Shown piece after piece: positions 1 to 8,730 of a stretch of DNA of 46,409 bases. Position numbers and translations under genes: made by a program. The notes under the pieces are model-generated. The model was given only the letters and a program-made list of their open reading frames with translations, was not told where the DNA came from and searched no databases. This DNA comes from Deltaproteobacteria bacterium (GTDB taxonomy: Bacteria > Desulfobacterota > Desulfuromonadia > Desulfuromonadales > BM103): positions 1 to 46,409 of the forward strand of contig JAJRRB010000080.1 of NCBI GenBank assembly GCA_024279915.1, written 5' to 3'. Each line of letters opens with the position of its first letter. The stretch's first letter is position 1.

Positions 1-1
1 A

Positions 2-469
2 GAAACACCCGAGGAAGGCCAGACACTGGAAGACCTTTTCGCCGGTAGCTACGACATCGAGGCAATGATGCAGCGATGTCAACAGGGCGCCGCAGAGCTC
101 GATCTGCCCTTTGGCGAGCGCACCCACACCTACAACAGCCGTCGCGCCCAGGAACTTGGTAAGTGGGCCGAGGAACAAGGGGTCGGAGAAGCATTTCACA
201 TGGCGGTTTACCGAGCCTATTACGTTGACGGCTGCAATATAGCTTTGCCAGACAAGTTGGCGGAAATCGCCGAATCAATCGGCCTTGATCCCGACAAAGC
301 CCTGTCGATCATTGACAAACAGAGCTACGCTGCGCATGTTGATAGTGATTGGCAGCGCGCAGCTAAACTCGGCGTCACATCTATCCCGACCGGCATTTAC
401 AACAATATGGCCCTGGTGGGATTCCAAGATTACGTAAACTATCGCAGACTGATCACTTCTGCAGATTGA
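2..469 (+). CDS. DsbA-family (FrnE-like) oxidoreductase, C-terminal part
   Basis: The frame is open from the first bases of the window, so the gene is cut at its 5' end and about 155 residues are visible. The visible part is the helical insertion and the end of a thioredoxin fold of the DsbA/FrnE type: a helical stretch with FHMAVYRAYYVDGCNIA, then the loop GVTSIPTGIY with the cis-proline that faces the active site in this fold, then an LVGFQDY motif close to the end. The family catalyses thiol-disulfide exchange; the N-terminal CxxC-type active site would lie upstream and cannot be checked. The members most like this one (FrnE, DSBA oxidoreductase) are usually cytoplasmic. The gene stops 170 bp before the next plus-strand gene. 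Family assignment is fairly sure, substrate unknown. Confidence 0.8.
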   Translation, partial: ETPEEGQTLEDLFAGSYDIEAMMQRCQQGAAELDLPFGERTHTYNSRRAQELGKWAEEQGVGEAFHMAVYRAYYVDGCNIALPDKLAEIAESIGLDPDKALSIIDKQSYAAHVDSDWQRAAKLGVTSIPTGIYNNMALVGFQDYVNYRRLITSAD

Positions 470-638
470 TTGGCGAGACAAAAGCCAAGCCCCAACAACA
501 TGCATTGGCCGCAGATGAACGCAGAAAAGGCATGATTACAAAGATTCTAAATCAGCGTTCATCAGATCTTATCAGCGTCCCATTTATGATCTTGACTCAG
601 ATCTGTTGGACTAGCTTCTCCCCTCTCAGGACAACGAC

Positions 639-1355
639 ATGAACGACGAACCCCGGGAGCTCCTTGGTACGCAACAACCATCGGAGCAGCAGCAACCATC
701 AAGCCATAACTGGCTGAAGATCTTTGGCATTGTTGTGGTTGCCAGTGTTGTCTCTACGCTGGTGGCACTTTGTGCCGTCTATTTTTATCTCTTTCCCGGC
801 CCTTTCAAGCCAGTTGCCTTAAGCGCCAGCGAGGAACAGGTGCTGGAGCAGAAGCTGGAACAGCTGGATTCGACGCAGCGCTCACAGACACTGCATAAAG
901 GGCGCACAAAAGGCCAAAAAGAGAACGGTATGCAGCCGGAGCGCTACACGGAAACCGACGCCAACCGGGAGATCATCCTCACGGAACGTGAGTTGAACGG
1001 TCTACTGGCGAAAAACACCGACCTGGCATCAACACTGGCCATCGATCTTTCACAGGACCTGGCCAGCGCCAAACTGCTGATCCCGCTTGACGAAGAGTTT
1101 CCTCTCCTTGGCGGCAAAACTCTAAAAGTTACTGCGGGACTGGAACTGGCTTACCGGGACAAAAATCCCGTGGTTTCCCTGCGAGGCATCAGCCTGTGGG
1201 GAGTACCGATCCCCAACGCCTGGCTCGGCAATATCAAGAACGTCGACCTGGTGCAGGAGTTTGGCGATCAAAAGGGATTCTGGAGTGCCTTTGCCGATGG
1301 CATTGACGAGGTGGAGGTCAGTGACGGGCAGTTGCGGGTGAAGCTTAAGGAATAA
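639..1355 (+). CDS. Membrane-anchored protein of unknown function
   Basis: This 238-residue protein has a polar Gln/Ser-rich N-terminus of about 25 residues, then one strongly hydrophobic segment at about residues 26-52, giving a single-pass anchor with the C-terminal domain outside the cytoplasm. A charged linker follows, then a beta-rich domain from about residue 105 (NREIILTERELNGLLAKN, later a run of alternating hydrophobic residues). The overall plan of one helix plus a beta-rich domain resembles YpmS/DUF2140-like proteins, but I cannot assign the family with certainty. ATG start follows a short AG-rich stretch. No operon partner: the next gene is convergent on the other strand. Function unknown. 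Confidence 0.7.
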   Translation: MNDEPRELLGTQQPSEQQQPSSHNWLKIFGIVVVASVVSTLVALCAVYFYLFPGPFKPVALSASEEQVLEQKLEQLDSTQRSQTLHKGRTKGQKENGMQPERYTETDANREIILTERELNGLLAKNTDLASTLAIDLSQDLASAKLLIPLDEEFPLLGGKTLKVTAGLELAYRDKNPVVSLRGISLWGVPIPNAWLGNIKNVDLVQEFGDQKGFWSAFADGIDEVEVSDGQLRVKLKE

Positions 1356-1406
1356 AAGCCTAATTTTAACGCGGAGGCGCAGAGACGCTGAGTCGCTTTG
1401 AACTTT

Positions 1407-1817
1407 TCAGAAAGACGTAAAGATACGCGCCGTTGAACGACCTGGAGCTTGAAGATCGAGATCAAGGAAATAGCCGAAAGGGGTCTGCCAGACTTCGTAA
1501 CCGGAACCGCGTAAACGTTCAGCAGCTCTTCCCAACAAAGCCTTGGTGAATTCAGCCGAGGCCTTGGTTTCGGCCAGATGAGAGAAAGTGTGTAGAACGA
1601 TACGCTGGGTTTCGTTCTTGCGCGCACCCCACTTGAGGTTCTTTACCAGTTTCTTTTCCACTCTCGATGCGTCTTCCTCATCAACCGCTTCGGCATGGAT
1701 CAAACCAACCACCGTGTCTGTAATCTCGCCAGGTTCAGTGCAATCTGGTTCATCTTCGAGGGTTTTGTTGGCAGGAGTGTAGGCAAAGCGATCTGTGTAG
1801 AGCATAAGTAGTTTCAT
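1407..1817 (-). CDS. Freestanding archaeal-type threonyl-tRNA editing domain protein
   Basis: The 136-residue protein looks like the N-terminal editing domain of archaeal threonyl-tRNA synthetase (Pfam tRNA-Thr_ED) standing alone. It starts MKLLMLYTDRFAY, matching the first strand of that domain, and has the segment IVLHTFSHLAETKAS followed by GYEVWQTPFGYFLDLDL, which correspond to the conserved His-containing strand and the PFGW-type segment of the family. The archaeal domain is a D-aminoacyl-tRNA deacylase-like fold that removes serine from Ser-tRNA(Thr). No synthetase domain is attached; the length equals the domain alone. A role in trans editing or in D-amino-acid removal is inferred. The gene ends just after the convergent gene at 639-1355 and lies 170 bp upstream of the tRNA-Pro gene, divergent from it. 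Confidence 0.8.
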   Translation of the reverse strand: MKLLMLYTDRFAYTPANKTLEDEPDCTEPGEITDTVVGLIHAEAVDEEDASRVEKKLVKNLKWGARKNETQRIVLHTFSHLAETKASAEFTKALLGRAAERLRGSGYEVWQTPFGYFLDLDLQAPGRSTARIFTSF

Positions 1818-1989
1818 ACCTTATGCTAACAGCAAGACCGGACAAATAAAACAATGAAAAGATTCGTAGTATGATCCAGACATAGCGCACCATAAATTCT
1901 TGCATCACACTGTTGAGAACTCCAAAAGACCTTGCTAATCAGGCCTTTTGTATGATAAAAATTTCGCTCCAATCACTTAAGACTGATCT

Positions 1990-2066
1990 CGGGATGTAGC
2001 GCAGCCTGGTAGCGCACCTGCTTCGGGAGCAGGGGGTCGCTGGTTCGATTCCAGTCATCCCGACCA
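1990..2066 (+). tRNA. tRNA-Pro(CGG), intact, with encoded CCA
   Basis: A full cloverleaf can be folded: acceptor CGGGATG at 1990-1996 pairs with CATCCCG at 2056-2062, the anticodon stem CCTGC/GCAGG encloses the loop TTCGGGA (2022-2028) with anticodon CGG, and the T arm is CTGG-TTCGATT-CCAG. The 3' ACCA is encoded. It is the only complete copy in the window; all other copies lack everything 5' of the anticodon loop. It is the likely integration target of the accessory region that follows. Confidence 0.97.
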
Positions 2067-2133
2067 GTATTTACATGAGAGCGACCTCCCCGGGGTCGCT
2101 CTTAGTTTTTGTTCTCCGGTCCTCGTCCGGGGC
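2022..2133 (+). repeat. Repeat A: tRNA-Pro 3' part with terminator and arm-like pair (left end of the array)
   Basis: From the anticodon loop onward this segment matches the five partial copies downstream: tRNA 3' part, a short spacer, the GAGCGACC/GGTCGCTC hairpin and an 11-bp-period pair TCCGGTCC (2115) and TCCGGGGC (2126). After about 2133 it diverges: the promoter-like box and GC-rich segment seen in the other copies are missing here. Confidence 0.85.
2079..2110 (+). terminator. Intrinsic terminator of tRNA-Pro
   Basis: Stem GAGCGACC (2079-2086) pairs with GGTCGCTC (2094-2101) and is followed by a T-run at 2106-2110. The same hairpin follows every long tRNA fragment in the window. Confidence 0.85.
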
Positions 2134-2265
2134 ACAGAGCCCCATCTTCCCACCCAAGTTCCCAAACACCTTCCTTTAAAAACCTATTATCCTGATGATC
2201 GACTCCACCCCATGATGCTCCAACTAACCAATAGTTCGTCATGACTTCCTCCCGTTTTGTGGATG

Positions 2266-2461
2266 GTTAACTGCCTTTAGTGTGTAAAGCGTTCTGGCTA
2301 ATACTTTTTTCCCGTTTTTTGCTTTTTTTTTGATTTTTCTAGCGAACAAACTCTCAACAACCAAATGGCTTACCTATAAAGCCGTCAACGAACGGAAATT
2401 TTCCCTCTTTTGAAAATTATTTTCACTAATCCAAAAAGCGGCTACGTTCCAGGCAGTTAAC
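2266..2461. repeat. 196-bp segment bounded by 11-bp perfect inverted repeats
   Basis: GTTAACTGCCT at 2266-2276 is repeated inverted as AGGCAGTTAAC at 2451-2461. The interior is AT-rich with long T-runs and carries no convincing ORF. The rest of the 2.1-2.65 kb spacer holds only the tRNA terminator on the left and the defence-operon terminator on the right. It may be a miniature element; no clear target-site duplication is visible at its edges. Confidence 0.5.
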
Positions 2462-2484
2462 TTCTCACCTCCTTCGGTCTAAAC

Positions 2485-2517
2485 AAAAAGACCCCGCTAG
2501 TATTCGTTAGCGGGGTC
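2485..2517 (-). terminator. Intrinsic terminator of the defence operon
   Basis: The 10-bp perfect stem GACCCCGCTA/TAGCGGGGTC (2490-2499 with 2508-2517) is followed on the minus strand by TTTTTG. It lies about 140 bp beyond the stop of the last operon gene. Confidence 0.85.
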
Positions 2518-2652
2518 GCAATGAGTTCTCATAATCAGCAGTCTTGGCTGCATTTTCAAACAAGCAATATTCTTTATTCACCTAGTATCAATACAATTCA
2601 CCATCTCCATTCCTACATTTACAAAAGCAGTAAACAATGAAATGCGCTGATG

Positions 2653-3999
2653 TTATGCAGGCCACATTCCCGCCGCTTCCATCTTCTCCTGAAGGTCGGA
2701 GTAACATCCTGGAACCACACCCTTGATAAATCTCAAGAAACGTTGCCATTCAGGTGCGCACTCCCCCCGCTGCGCATCATTCATAAGGTCAAACACACTA
2801 CAGAAAACAATTCCCATTCCACCCGCTTCGTAAATCTGGCGGTTTCCTATAGATGCATCAACAATCTCTTTAAATTGATCAGGCGTAAGAAGAGGCGCAA
2901 GAGGGACAATAAGTGTCTCTCCACGACGTTCAGCACTACGATAGCTGCCTGATCCCGAGAAATACGGTATGGCCCTATTTATATACTCTGGCACTGGCTC
3001 AGTAGCAGAGAGTAGTTTCTCAAGAAGTTCCTCGCTCAAGTCGTCAATCCGAGACTCAGCAATCGTTTTCAATCCCGGGACGTGCATTGCGTGATGTAAT
3101 GGAACGAGCAACTTTTCCCCTGTTTCTTGTTCTAGGTACTTTCTGACTTTCCCTTGAATTACACCGCCAGAAGCATCCCAGGCAATTGGGATTCTGCGCA
3201 TGTATAAAATTATCAGCCACAAGGATTTATCTTCTACACCACCCATAATTCGAGCAAGCTCAGTATGAATAATTGCCTCGCCCACCGGTCTGTGCATCTC
3301 AATAATTGCAGCAATTGCTGCGAGAATCCTTCTTCTTTCAGTTGCAGGTAAATCCTCATTGAGGATCGCTTTACTGAGTCCAATAATCAACCTTCTTATC
3401 AATACTTCTCGAGCGCGAACCAACGGACCGGCTTCAAAATGTATCTTTGCCTCAGCTACCTTAGTTGGGAAATACTCCGATTTAATTTCTGAACAAATGC
3501 GTGCGAACGCAGCAGTACCCTGGACAGGTTCCCTCTGGAGCATTATCTCCACTGCATTTCTAAGGTGGCTTCTCGCTAATTCGGGAGTTGGTTTGTAAGG
3601 CTCATCAATTGACTGCATACTAGGATGAGCGCAACGGCTCCTATCTTTTTGCAACCTCTCTAAATCTTCTTTCTCTAAAGGAGTAAGAAGCTCAAAATCG
3701 TTTGCGGCAACCGCCAAAACCTCGCGCTCGAAATCTAACGCTGCTTTCAAAGAAGCTTCGCCGCCAGCTCGAATTCTTTCAAATTCTTCCAGCTTTGCCT
3801 TCGCTCTAGCATCCCCCGTCATTTCAAGTTCTCTGAGCTTATGAAGAAAATCTAAGACGACAGCTATCCAAGTCGAAACAATACAAGACCTAAAGGCACC
3901 GGCTTTATAACTTGCGACTGCTTCTTGAATATACTCCCTCGCTTGCTTATCTCGGCAGCGAAGGATTAACTCATCAAGATCTATCAAACTGTAATTCAT
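2653..3999 (-). CDS. HEPN-like protein, fifth gene of the Wadjet-type operon
   Basis: The 448-residue protein is mostly helical. The N-terminal 130 residues look like a HEPN domain: two helix pairs ending in DRSRCAHPS, where R120 and H125 form the Rx4H motif that in HEPN ribonucleases is the active site. The remaining 320 residues carry no motif I recognise. It starts 30 bp after jetD on the same strand and precedes the operon terminator, so it is probably co-transcribed with the Wadjet genes. HEPN nucleases commonly act as toxins in abortive-infection systems; a role as an extra effector or RNA-targeting partner is inferred from motif and position only. Alternatively it is an unrelated passenger gene. 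Confidence 0.65.
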   Translation of the reverse strand: MNYSLIDLDELILRCRDKQAREYIQEAVASYKAGAFRSCIVSTWIAVVLDFLHKLRELEMTGDARAKAKLEEFERIRAGGEASLKAALDFEREVLAVAANDFELLTPLEKEDLERLQKDRSRCAHPSMQSIDEPYKPTPELARSHLRNAVEIMLQREPVQGTAAFARICSEIKSEYFPTKVAEAKIHFEAGPLVRAREVLIRRLIIGLSKAILNEDLPATERRRILAAIAAIIEMHRPVGEAIIHTELARIMGGVEDKSLWLIILYMRRIPIAWDASGGVIQGKVRKYLEQETGEKLLVPLHHAMHVPGLKTIAESRIDDLSEELLEKLLSATEPVPEYINRAIPYFSGSGSYRSAERRGETLIVPLAPLLTPDQFKEIVDASIGNRQIYEAGGMGIVFCSVFDLMNDAQRGECAPEWQRFLRFIKGVVPGCYSDLQEKMEAAGMWPA

Positions 4000-4029
4000 C
4001 TTATAATACCCCTCTCGTTTCAGAAGAAA

Positions 4030-5241
4030 TTAGTTCACAAACGATTCTTGTTCCAGTTTCATTTTTTTGTGTCCCAACCACTGGGCTAATTCCACCAGAC
4101 TAGGATGGTTTCCTTTTCGCTGGTTGAATGTATGAAGCAAACCTATATCGTGTTCTGTCATCGGGATCATGGGCCCCTTGCCTTCAAAATCACTTGGGTC
4201 CATAAACCAGGGGTTCCAATTCACATTTAGCCCTTTCCAAATCTCACCAACCAGAGAAGCAATCAACAGACCAGCAGGATCTGGATCACAAGCGATCTTT
4301 CCGGGAATGTTTGTCAGAGACAATAGATGCTTAATTGATTTGATCCACCAGGAAGGCGCGAAGCCAGGGACCCAGATTACACCTTCTGTTTCTCCAGAGG
4401 AAGCAACAACATGCTCGAAGCTGGTCAGGTTCTCAACCACCTTCCAGCAAGAAATCTCACCAACAGATTCAACCCCTCGCCTAATTTGTTTCTCGGTCAA
4501 TGCCACTGCACCAGGCAAGAGCCGAAAATCGATCTGTCCCTCGGGGAATACAAGCCCCCCGGGAATTTTTATGCGAACCGTGGGAGTATGTGCTGCAATG
4601 CCAAACGAAGCCAAATCCACTTGAGATTCTAGCCAGAGCCACTCGGCAGAAGAGATGTCTTTAGTTTTACCTCTGGCAAACAATGAGAAATCACGGCGAG
4701 TCCCCTGACGTCCCTCTTGCAACCAACTCTCCAGACCGCAAAATAGTTCATGTCTTTTGATCTTCGTGGCAGCGGGAAGAGAGTCTAAATTGGCAGCCGC
4801 AATTTTCAGAGCATCTATTTCAAAGTCTGCCTGAAGGTTTTCAGCCTGAGACTTCTCTTTGTCTCGGTTGCTCAGTCCTAAATGTTCACGCAGGTCTTCG
4901 TATGCCAGAAATTCAACCCACATCGGCTCCCACCCACGCGCAGCCCTGTGCTCTTCAACCTCAACCCACCCTGATTCGAGTAACATTTGGAGCAGCTCTT
5001 CCGCCAAAAGAAGACAAGAAAAACCGCTTGTCTTCAGGAGGTTGTTCCATTTTTTTCTAGCAGCGGCTCCCTTGATCCAGCTACGGATCAAGCCTTTCTG
5101 ATCCTCAGAGAGGACCGCAATGCTGGCAGGAACCTCAAGGACAGAACGACGTCGACGCTTCCCTCGCATGGTTCTCTTGGCACCAACATCCAAGTTCAGG
5201 GTTTTGATCCCATTGTCATCTGGTGGAGACCATTCACTCAT
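4030..5241 (-). CDS. jetD: Wadjet nuclease subunit JetD (TOPRIM)
   Basis: The 403-residue protein is the nuclease of the SMC-like plasmid-defence complex. The C-terminal half is a TOPRIM domain of the DUF2220/DUF2399 kind: a Glu in WKVVENLTSF (E270), followed by IACDPDPAG with D319 and D321, the DxD that binds metal. JetD subunits cut circular DNA that the SMC complex has extruded. The N-terminal 200 residues are basic (AKRTMRGKRRRRS near residue 21) and helical, as in the DNA-contacting arm of JetD. The ATG overlaps the jetC stop by 4 bases (ATGA), showing translational coupling. It could be named MksG or EptD in other schemes. The exact Wadjet subtype (I, II or III) is not settled from sequence reading. 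Confidence 0.83.
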   Translation of the reverse strand: MSEWSPPDDNGIKTLNLDVGAKRTMRGKRRRRSVLEVPASIAVLSEDQKGLIRSWIKGAAARKKWNNLLKTSGFSCLLLAEELLQMLLESGWVEVEEHRAARGWEPMWVEFLAYEDLREHLGLSNRDKEKSQAENLQADFEIDALKIAAANLDSLPAATKIKRHELFCGLESWLQEGRQGTRRDFSLFARGKTKDISSAEWLWLESQVDLASFGIAAHTPTVRIKIPGGLVFPEGQIDFRLLPGAVALTEKQIRRGVESVGEISCWKVVENLTSFEHVVASSGETEGVIWVPGFAPSWWIKSIKHLLSLTNIPGKIACDPDPAGLLIASLVGEIWKGLNVNWNPWFMDPSDFEGKGPMIPMTEHDIGLLHTFNQRKGNHPSLVELAQWLGHKKMKLEQESFVN

Positions 5242-8054
5242 GCGACCTCCTCATCAAGAGTTTCTTCACGACGAGCCCAAGCGATCGGTGGCGCCCACTT
5301 TGCAGGGGCTTTCCAGCTCCTCGTCACAAAGGTCAAATCTGAGGCATCAAAGACATTAATATTGTGAGTGTTGGGGGTGGTCAAAACATACTGTGCCCCA
5401 CTTCGTCGGAGGAAGTTACTGACCAGGTTGATATTCAACACATCAAGATGGGCGAAAGGCTCATCGATGAAAATGAACCCACCTGACTGTTCATCCTTGT
5501 CCATCATCAATCCAACAAGAAGAACCAGACTCTTGATTACCTTCTGTCCCCCGGAGGTTTCGTCCGTCTCTTTCTTATCGAAACGGAATTCGATGTCTAG
5601 GCCAGCCTGAGCCAGGCTCAAATCTTCATTTTCCAACTTGGGCATGTTGGCGATAATCTCAACCCCAGCCATTTCTCCCAAGGAGCGGATACTTTTGATA
5701 TAGCTGCGCAGGGTTGCATATAGAACGTTGATGTACTGCCCCCTCGCCTGCTCCGTTAACGTCAATGCCCGCACATGATGCTCTCGCCTTTGATCAATGA
5801 CAGTTTTTTTCGTCTCATAATCACTTCGAAGTTTTTGGGCAATAACCACCACCTGAGGATCAGTTTCCCAGTCTCTGTTCTCAAGGTCCTCCTTGATAGT
5901 ATGTCTCCTGGCCTTGGCATCTGCCAAAGATTCGTATTCATCACGTATGGCTTGCAAAATGTTCTGTGTACGCTCAGAAGGAGAGAATTTCATGCGGGTC
6001 TTACGACACTGTACGATCAAATCGACGACGGCTTGTCGCTTATCCGCAATTTTACCCTCTGTCTCGTGCGCGTGCTTTTCCTTTTCTTTGATTTGAGTTT
6101 CAACTGTACCAGACGCTTTTGTGAAGTCGTCGCTCTCCTTTTTGGTTTTCTCCTCCATAGTTGCAGCTTCTTGCAACCTGGTCTCAGCTTCCAACAAGGC
6201 AGCTTCCTTGCCCGGTAAATCGTTAGTAGCTTCTGCAAACTCAGCCATCCTGGCTTTGAGATTAGCATCGGCATCCCATCCCTCAAGCAACAAGCTACAG
6301 TCGGTAATTTTTGCAGTTAGGTCAGTCCTGAGACCTTCCAACTTTCTGAGCTCTTGTTGGTTATGTTGGATGTTCTCCTCAAGCTCTTCCATTTCAGCAA
6401 GCACTGCTGCTTTACCAAAGACAAAGTCTCGCTTTGAGTCAACTGCGATGTAACGTCCCCCACGCCTATCTTTATAGTAGCCCTTACGAGAAACCCAGCT
6501 TTGAGCTGATGGCAGAGCTGAACCTTCCTGCGCATCCTCAACCCTGCGAGTCTGATCCAAACGGGTGATAATCCAGGAAGGGACTGGCGCGTGAAATTCG
6601 ACGGCCTCAAGCAATGAGTTTGGCCGTGGAGAAGGTCGTTCCATTCTATCGGTAGTCATCAGACCACGATATTTCTGCTCTTCACCGATGCTCCAGGCTA
6701 TATTTTTATCTTCTTGCTGATCCAACAGAACTGTGGAGGCTTCACCACCGATCAAGCCCTCGATGACTGATTGCCATTCGGGCAGCACAACTTCAATCAC
6801 CTCGGATAGAAACTGATGAGGAATTTCCTTACCTGCAAGAGCTTCACGCATGCGCTGCGCAGGAATTGGCAACTCTTTAGTGTGTGTCGACTGAAGGGCG
6901 GTCAAGCGTCCGCGCGACTCCTTAAGTTCCCTTTCCAGCCGTTGAATTTGATTGCTGCTGTCAGCTTTCTGTTGTTCAAAGCCATTCTTGTCAGAAGCAA
7001 TTTTCTCAGGGTCAAACCCTTCGGCCTGTTGCTTTTGAACAGCCTCCAAGCGAGCCTTTTCAGCCAAGATTTTCTTGAGCTCAGCAACCGAATTTTGGAC
7101 TACATATTTGTCATCTCTTCTATTCTTTTCCTCTGTATTCCAGTACTTCCAGTCGGCTTCAGCCTCATCCAACTGTCGGCAAATACTTTCTTGATGTGCA
7201 CATCGCTCTTCTAGCTCTCGCAAGGTCTTTGTCTTATCACGGCGTAGGCTTTTCAATTGGGTCCTGCCGGCTCGAGCATCTTCACTTTGTTCAAGGAGTT
7301 CAAGCCGGGGGATGTCTTCAATGATCAATCTTTCCAACAGCTCTTTGCGACGCTTCCACTCGTTGAATGACTCAACCTTATTTTGGTTGAGTTGCACATC
7401 TATTTCTAGCTTGTCTAAGTCTTGCTTCAGGCCTTCAATCTCCTGGTGGATGGTCACCTGCTCATTTTTGGCGTCCTGATATTGATCCAAGATCTCTTGA
7501 TCTCCGTGAGCTTCGAAAACCAGGGTCAATAGCTCCCTAGGTTTCATCGTACAGAGTTTATCTGTCGCACCCTGCTCCAAGGTTAAAACTTTACGGATGG
7601 CCCGGCCAAGACCGGCACGCTCCAAGAGGCTTCTATACGATTTTTGCCCATGCCAGTCCTTGCCTGCCTTTTCCTCAATCTCCTCGATAGGAATATCTCC
7701 AGGGAGGATCGCATACTCTTTGGCCCAATCTCCACCCCTGCGCCTAATACGACAAACGAGGGTGACTTCGGGAGTATAGTAAGGGTGAAATGAGTGCAAC
7801 CCTCTAGCAGTCTTTGTATTGCTTACAACGGCACGCAACCATGCCACAGGCTTATCATTCCGACGTACATAGCGTCGATAATCCCGATCAGATGAACAGT
7901 CAATCCCAAGTAAGGTTCTTAACCCATCAAGCAGCGTCGTCTTGCCTGAACCATTAGGGCCAACCACTGTGAGTAACTGACCGTCAAAAGGCAGTGCAAT
8001 CCGTTCCCAAAAATCCCAATGCACCGCTTCGAAACATTTAAAATCAAACATCAT
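5238..8054 (-). CDS. jetC: Wadjet SMC-like ATPase JetC
   Basis: This 938-residue protein is the motor of the complex. Near the N-terminus GPNGSGKTTLLDG (about residues 32-44) is the Walker A. Long Glu/Lys-rich heptad stretches at about 190-400 and 550-800 form the two coiled-coil arms, with a hinge-like segment between. The C-terminal half-ATPase has the signature SGGQ at about 834 and Walker B FIFIDE at about 860-865, then a D-loop-like HLD. The layout is that of SMC/MukB/MksB, with shorter arms than MukB. In Wadjet the ATPase extrudes DNA loops and senses small circular plasmids. It overlaps jetB by 11 bases and jetD by 4. High confidence for the family. Confidence 0.9.
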   Translation of the reverse strand: MMFDFKCFEAVHWDFWERIALPFDGQLLTVVGPNGSGKTTLLDGLRTLLGIDCSSDRDYRRYVRRNDKPVAWLRAVVSNTKTARGLHSFHPYYTPEVTLVCRIRRRGGDWAKEYAILPGDIPIEEIEEKAGKDWHGQKSYRSLLERAGLGRAIRKVLTLEQGATDKLCTMKPRELLTLVFEAHGDQEILDQYQDAKNEQVTIHQEIEGLKQDLDKLEIDVQLNQNKVESFNEWKRRKELLERLIIEDIPRLELLEQSEDARAGRTQLKSLRRDKTKTLRELEERCAHQESICRQLDEAEADWKYWNTEEKNRRDDKYVVQNSVAELKKILAEKARLEAVQKQQAEGFDPEKIASDKNGFEQQKADSSNQIQRLERELKESRGRLTALQSTHTKELPIPAQRMREALAGKEIPHQFLSEVIEVVLPEWQSVIEGLIGGEASTVLLDQQEDKNIAWSIGEEQKYRGLMTTDRMERPSPRPNSLLEAVEFHAPVPSWIITRLDQTRRVEDAQEGSALPSAQSWVSRKGYYKDRRGGRYIAVDSKRDFVFGKAAVLAEMEELEENIQHNQQELRKLEGLRTDLTAKITDCSLLLEGWDADANLKARMAEFAEATNDLPGKEAALLEAETRLQEAATMEEKTKKESDDFTKASGTVETQIKEKEKHAHETEGKIADKRQAVVDLIVQCRKTRMKFSPSERTQNILQAIRDEYESLADAKARRHTIKEDLENRDWETDPQVVVIAQKLRSDYETKKTVIDQRREHHVRALTLTEQARGQYINVLYATLRSYIKSIRSLGEMAGVEIIANMPKLENEDLSLAQAGLDIEFRFDKKETDETSGGQKVIKSLVLLVGLMMDKDEQSGGFIFIDEPFAHLDVLNINLVSNFLRRSGAQYVLTTPNTHNINVFDASDLTFVTRSWKAPAKWAPPIAWARREETLDEEVA

Positions 8055-8730
8055 CCCCCTCCTGCTCGTCCATTTCGTCCTCTACCTCTAGGTTGTGGTC
8101 AGGATCTTTAAGTATGTCAGCCAGGGTCCCTTCGATAATCCTGGACGCCATGTATCTATAATCAAAAGCCAAATCCAATAACGGCCCCTCCATGATCAAT
8201 TCATTATGCTGGACCAAGAAACCTAGTCGTTTCAGTTGTCCTAGATTAATATTGAGGCGCTGCTTCTTTCCAAGCTTTCCACCGAAATCAGAAACCAATG
8301 CCTTCAACTTGACTGCTGGTCGATCGATGTCTTCGTGAGAGACCAACTTGGGAGAAGGGAAGAATTCCATTTGGTCAATGTCATCACTTTTCGCACTGGC
8401 GTTGATCTGCCTTTGCCGCTTTGGAATGATCAACAGCGCCCAGAGAATTACTAGGAGAGCCATTGCATCCTGTTTAAGCCCAAATGTGTTTGAAATGTAG
8501 TTTGTATCCCGACCCATAACTGCCTGAGTGGCGGAATCGTCTAACCCGATGGCGACGTTCTCGGCAAAGGGGTTCTCTAAGAGACGCAAACCACACGCCT
8601 TAAGACGAGCGAGGACATCCTCACGGAATATTTCGTCTGTGATCAAGCGTGTCACCTGTTCATCTTTACGTGGCAACCACTGCATAGCTATCAACCTTGC
8701 ACTCAAAACCTGTGCCGCCGATTCCGTCAT
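8044..8730 (-). CDS. jetB: Wadjet subunit JetB (MukE/KITE-like)
   Basis: The start chosen is the ATG whose first base is shared with the stop of jetA (TAATG at 8732-8728), giving MTESAAQ and 228 residues; a longer reading to 8784 would lie wholly within jetA. The protein is a small helical/winged-helix protein (central region FGLKQDAMALLVILWALLIIP, then GKKQRLNINLGQLKRLGFL) with an acidic tail rich in Glu and Asp. Position between the kleisin-like JetA and the ATPase JetC and the length match MukE/MksE/JetB, which dimerises and binds the kleisin. The assignment rests mainly on context, since these proteins diverge strongly. Confidence 0.8.
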   Translation of the reverse strand: MTESAAQVLSARLIAMQWLPRKDEQVTRLITDEIFREDVLARLKACGLRLLENPFAENVAIGLDDSATQAVMGRDTNYISNTFGLKQDAMALLVILWALLIIPKRQRQINASAKSDDIDQMEFFPSPKLVSHEDIDRPAVKLKALVSDFGGKLGKKQRLNINLGQLKRLGFLVQHNELIMEGPLLDLAFDYRYMASRIIEGTLADILKDPDHNLEVEDEMDEQEGDDV

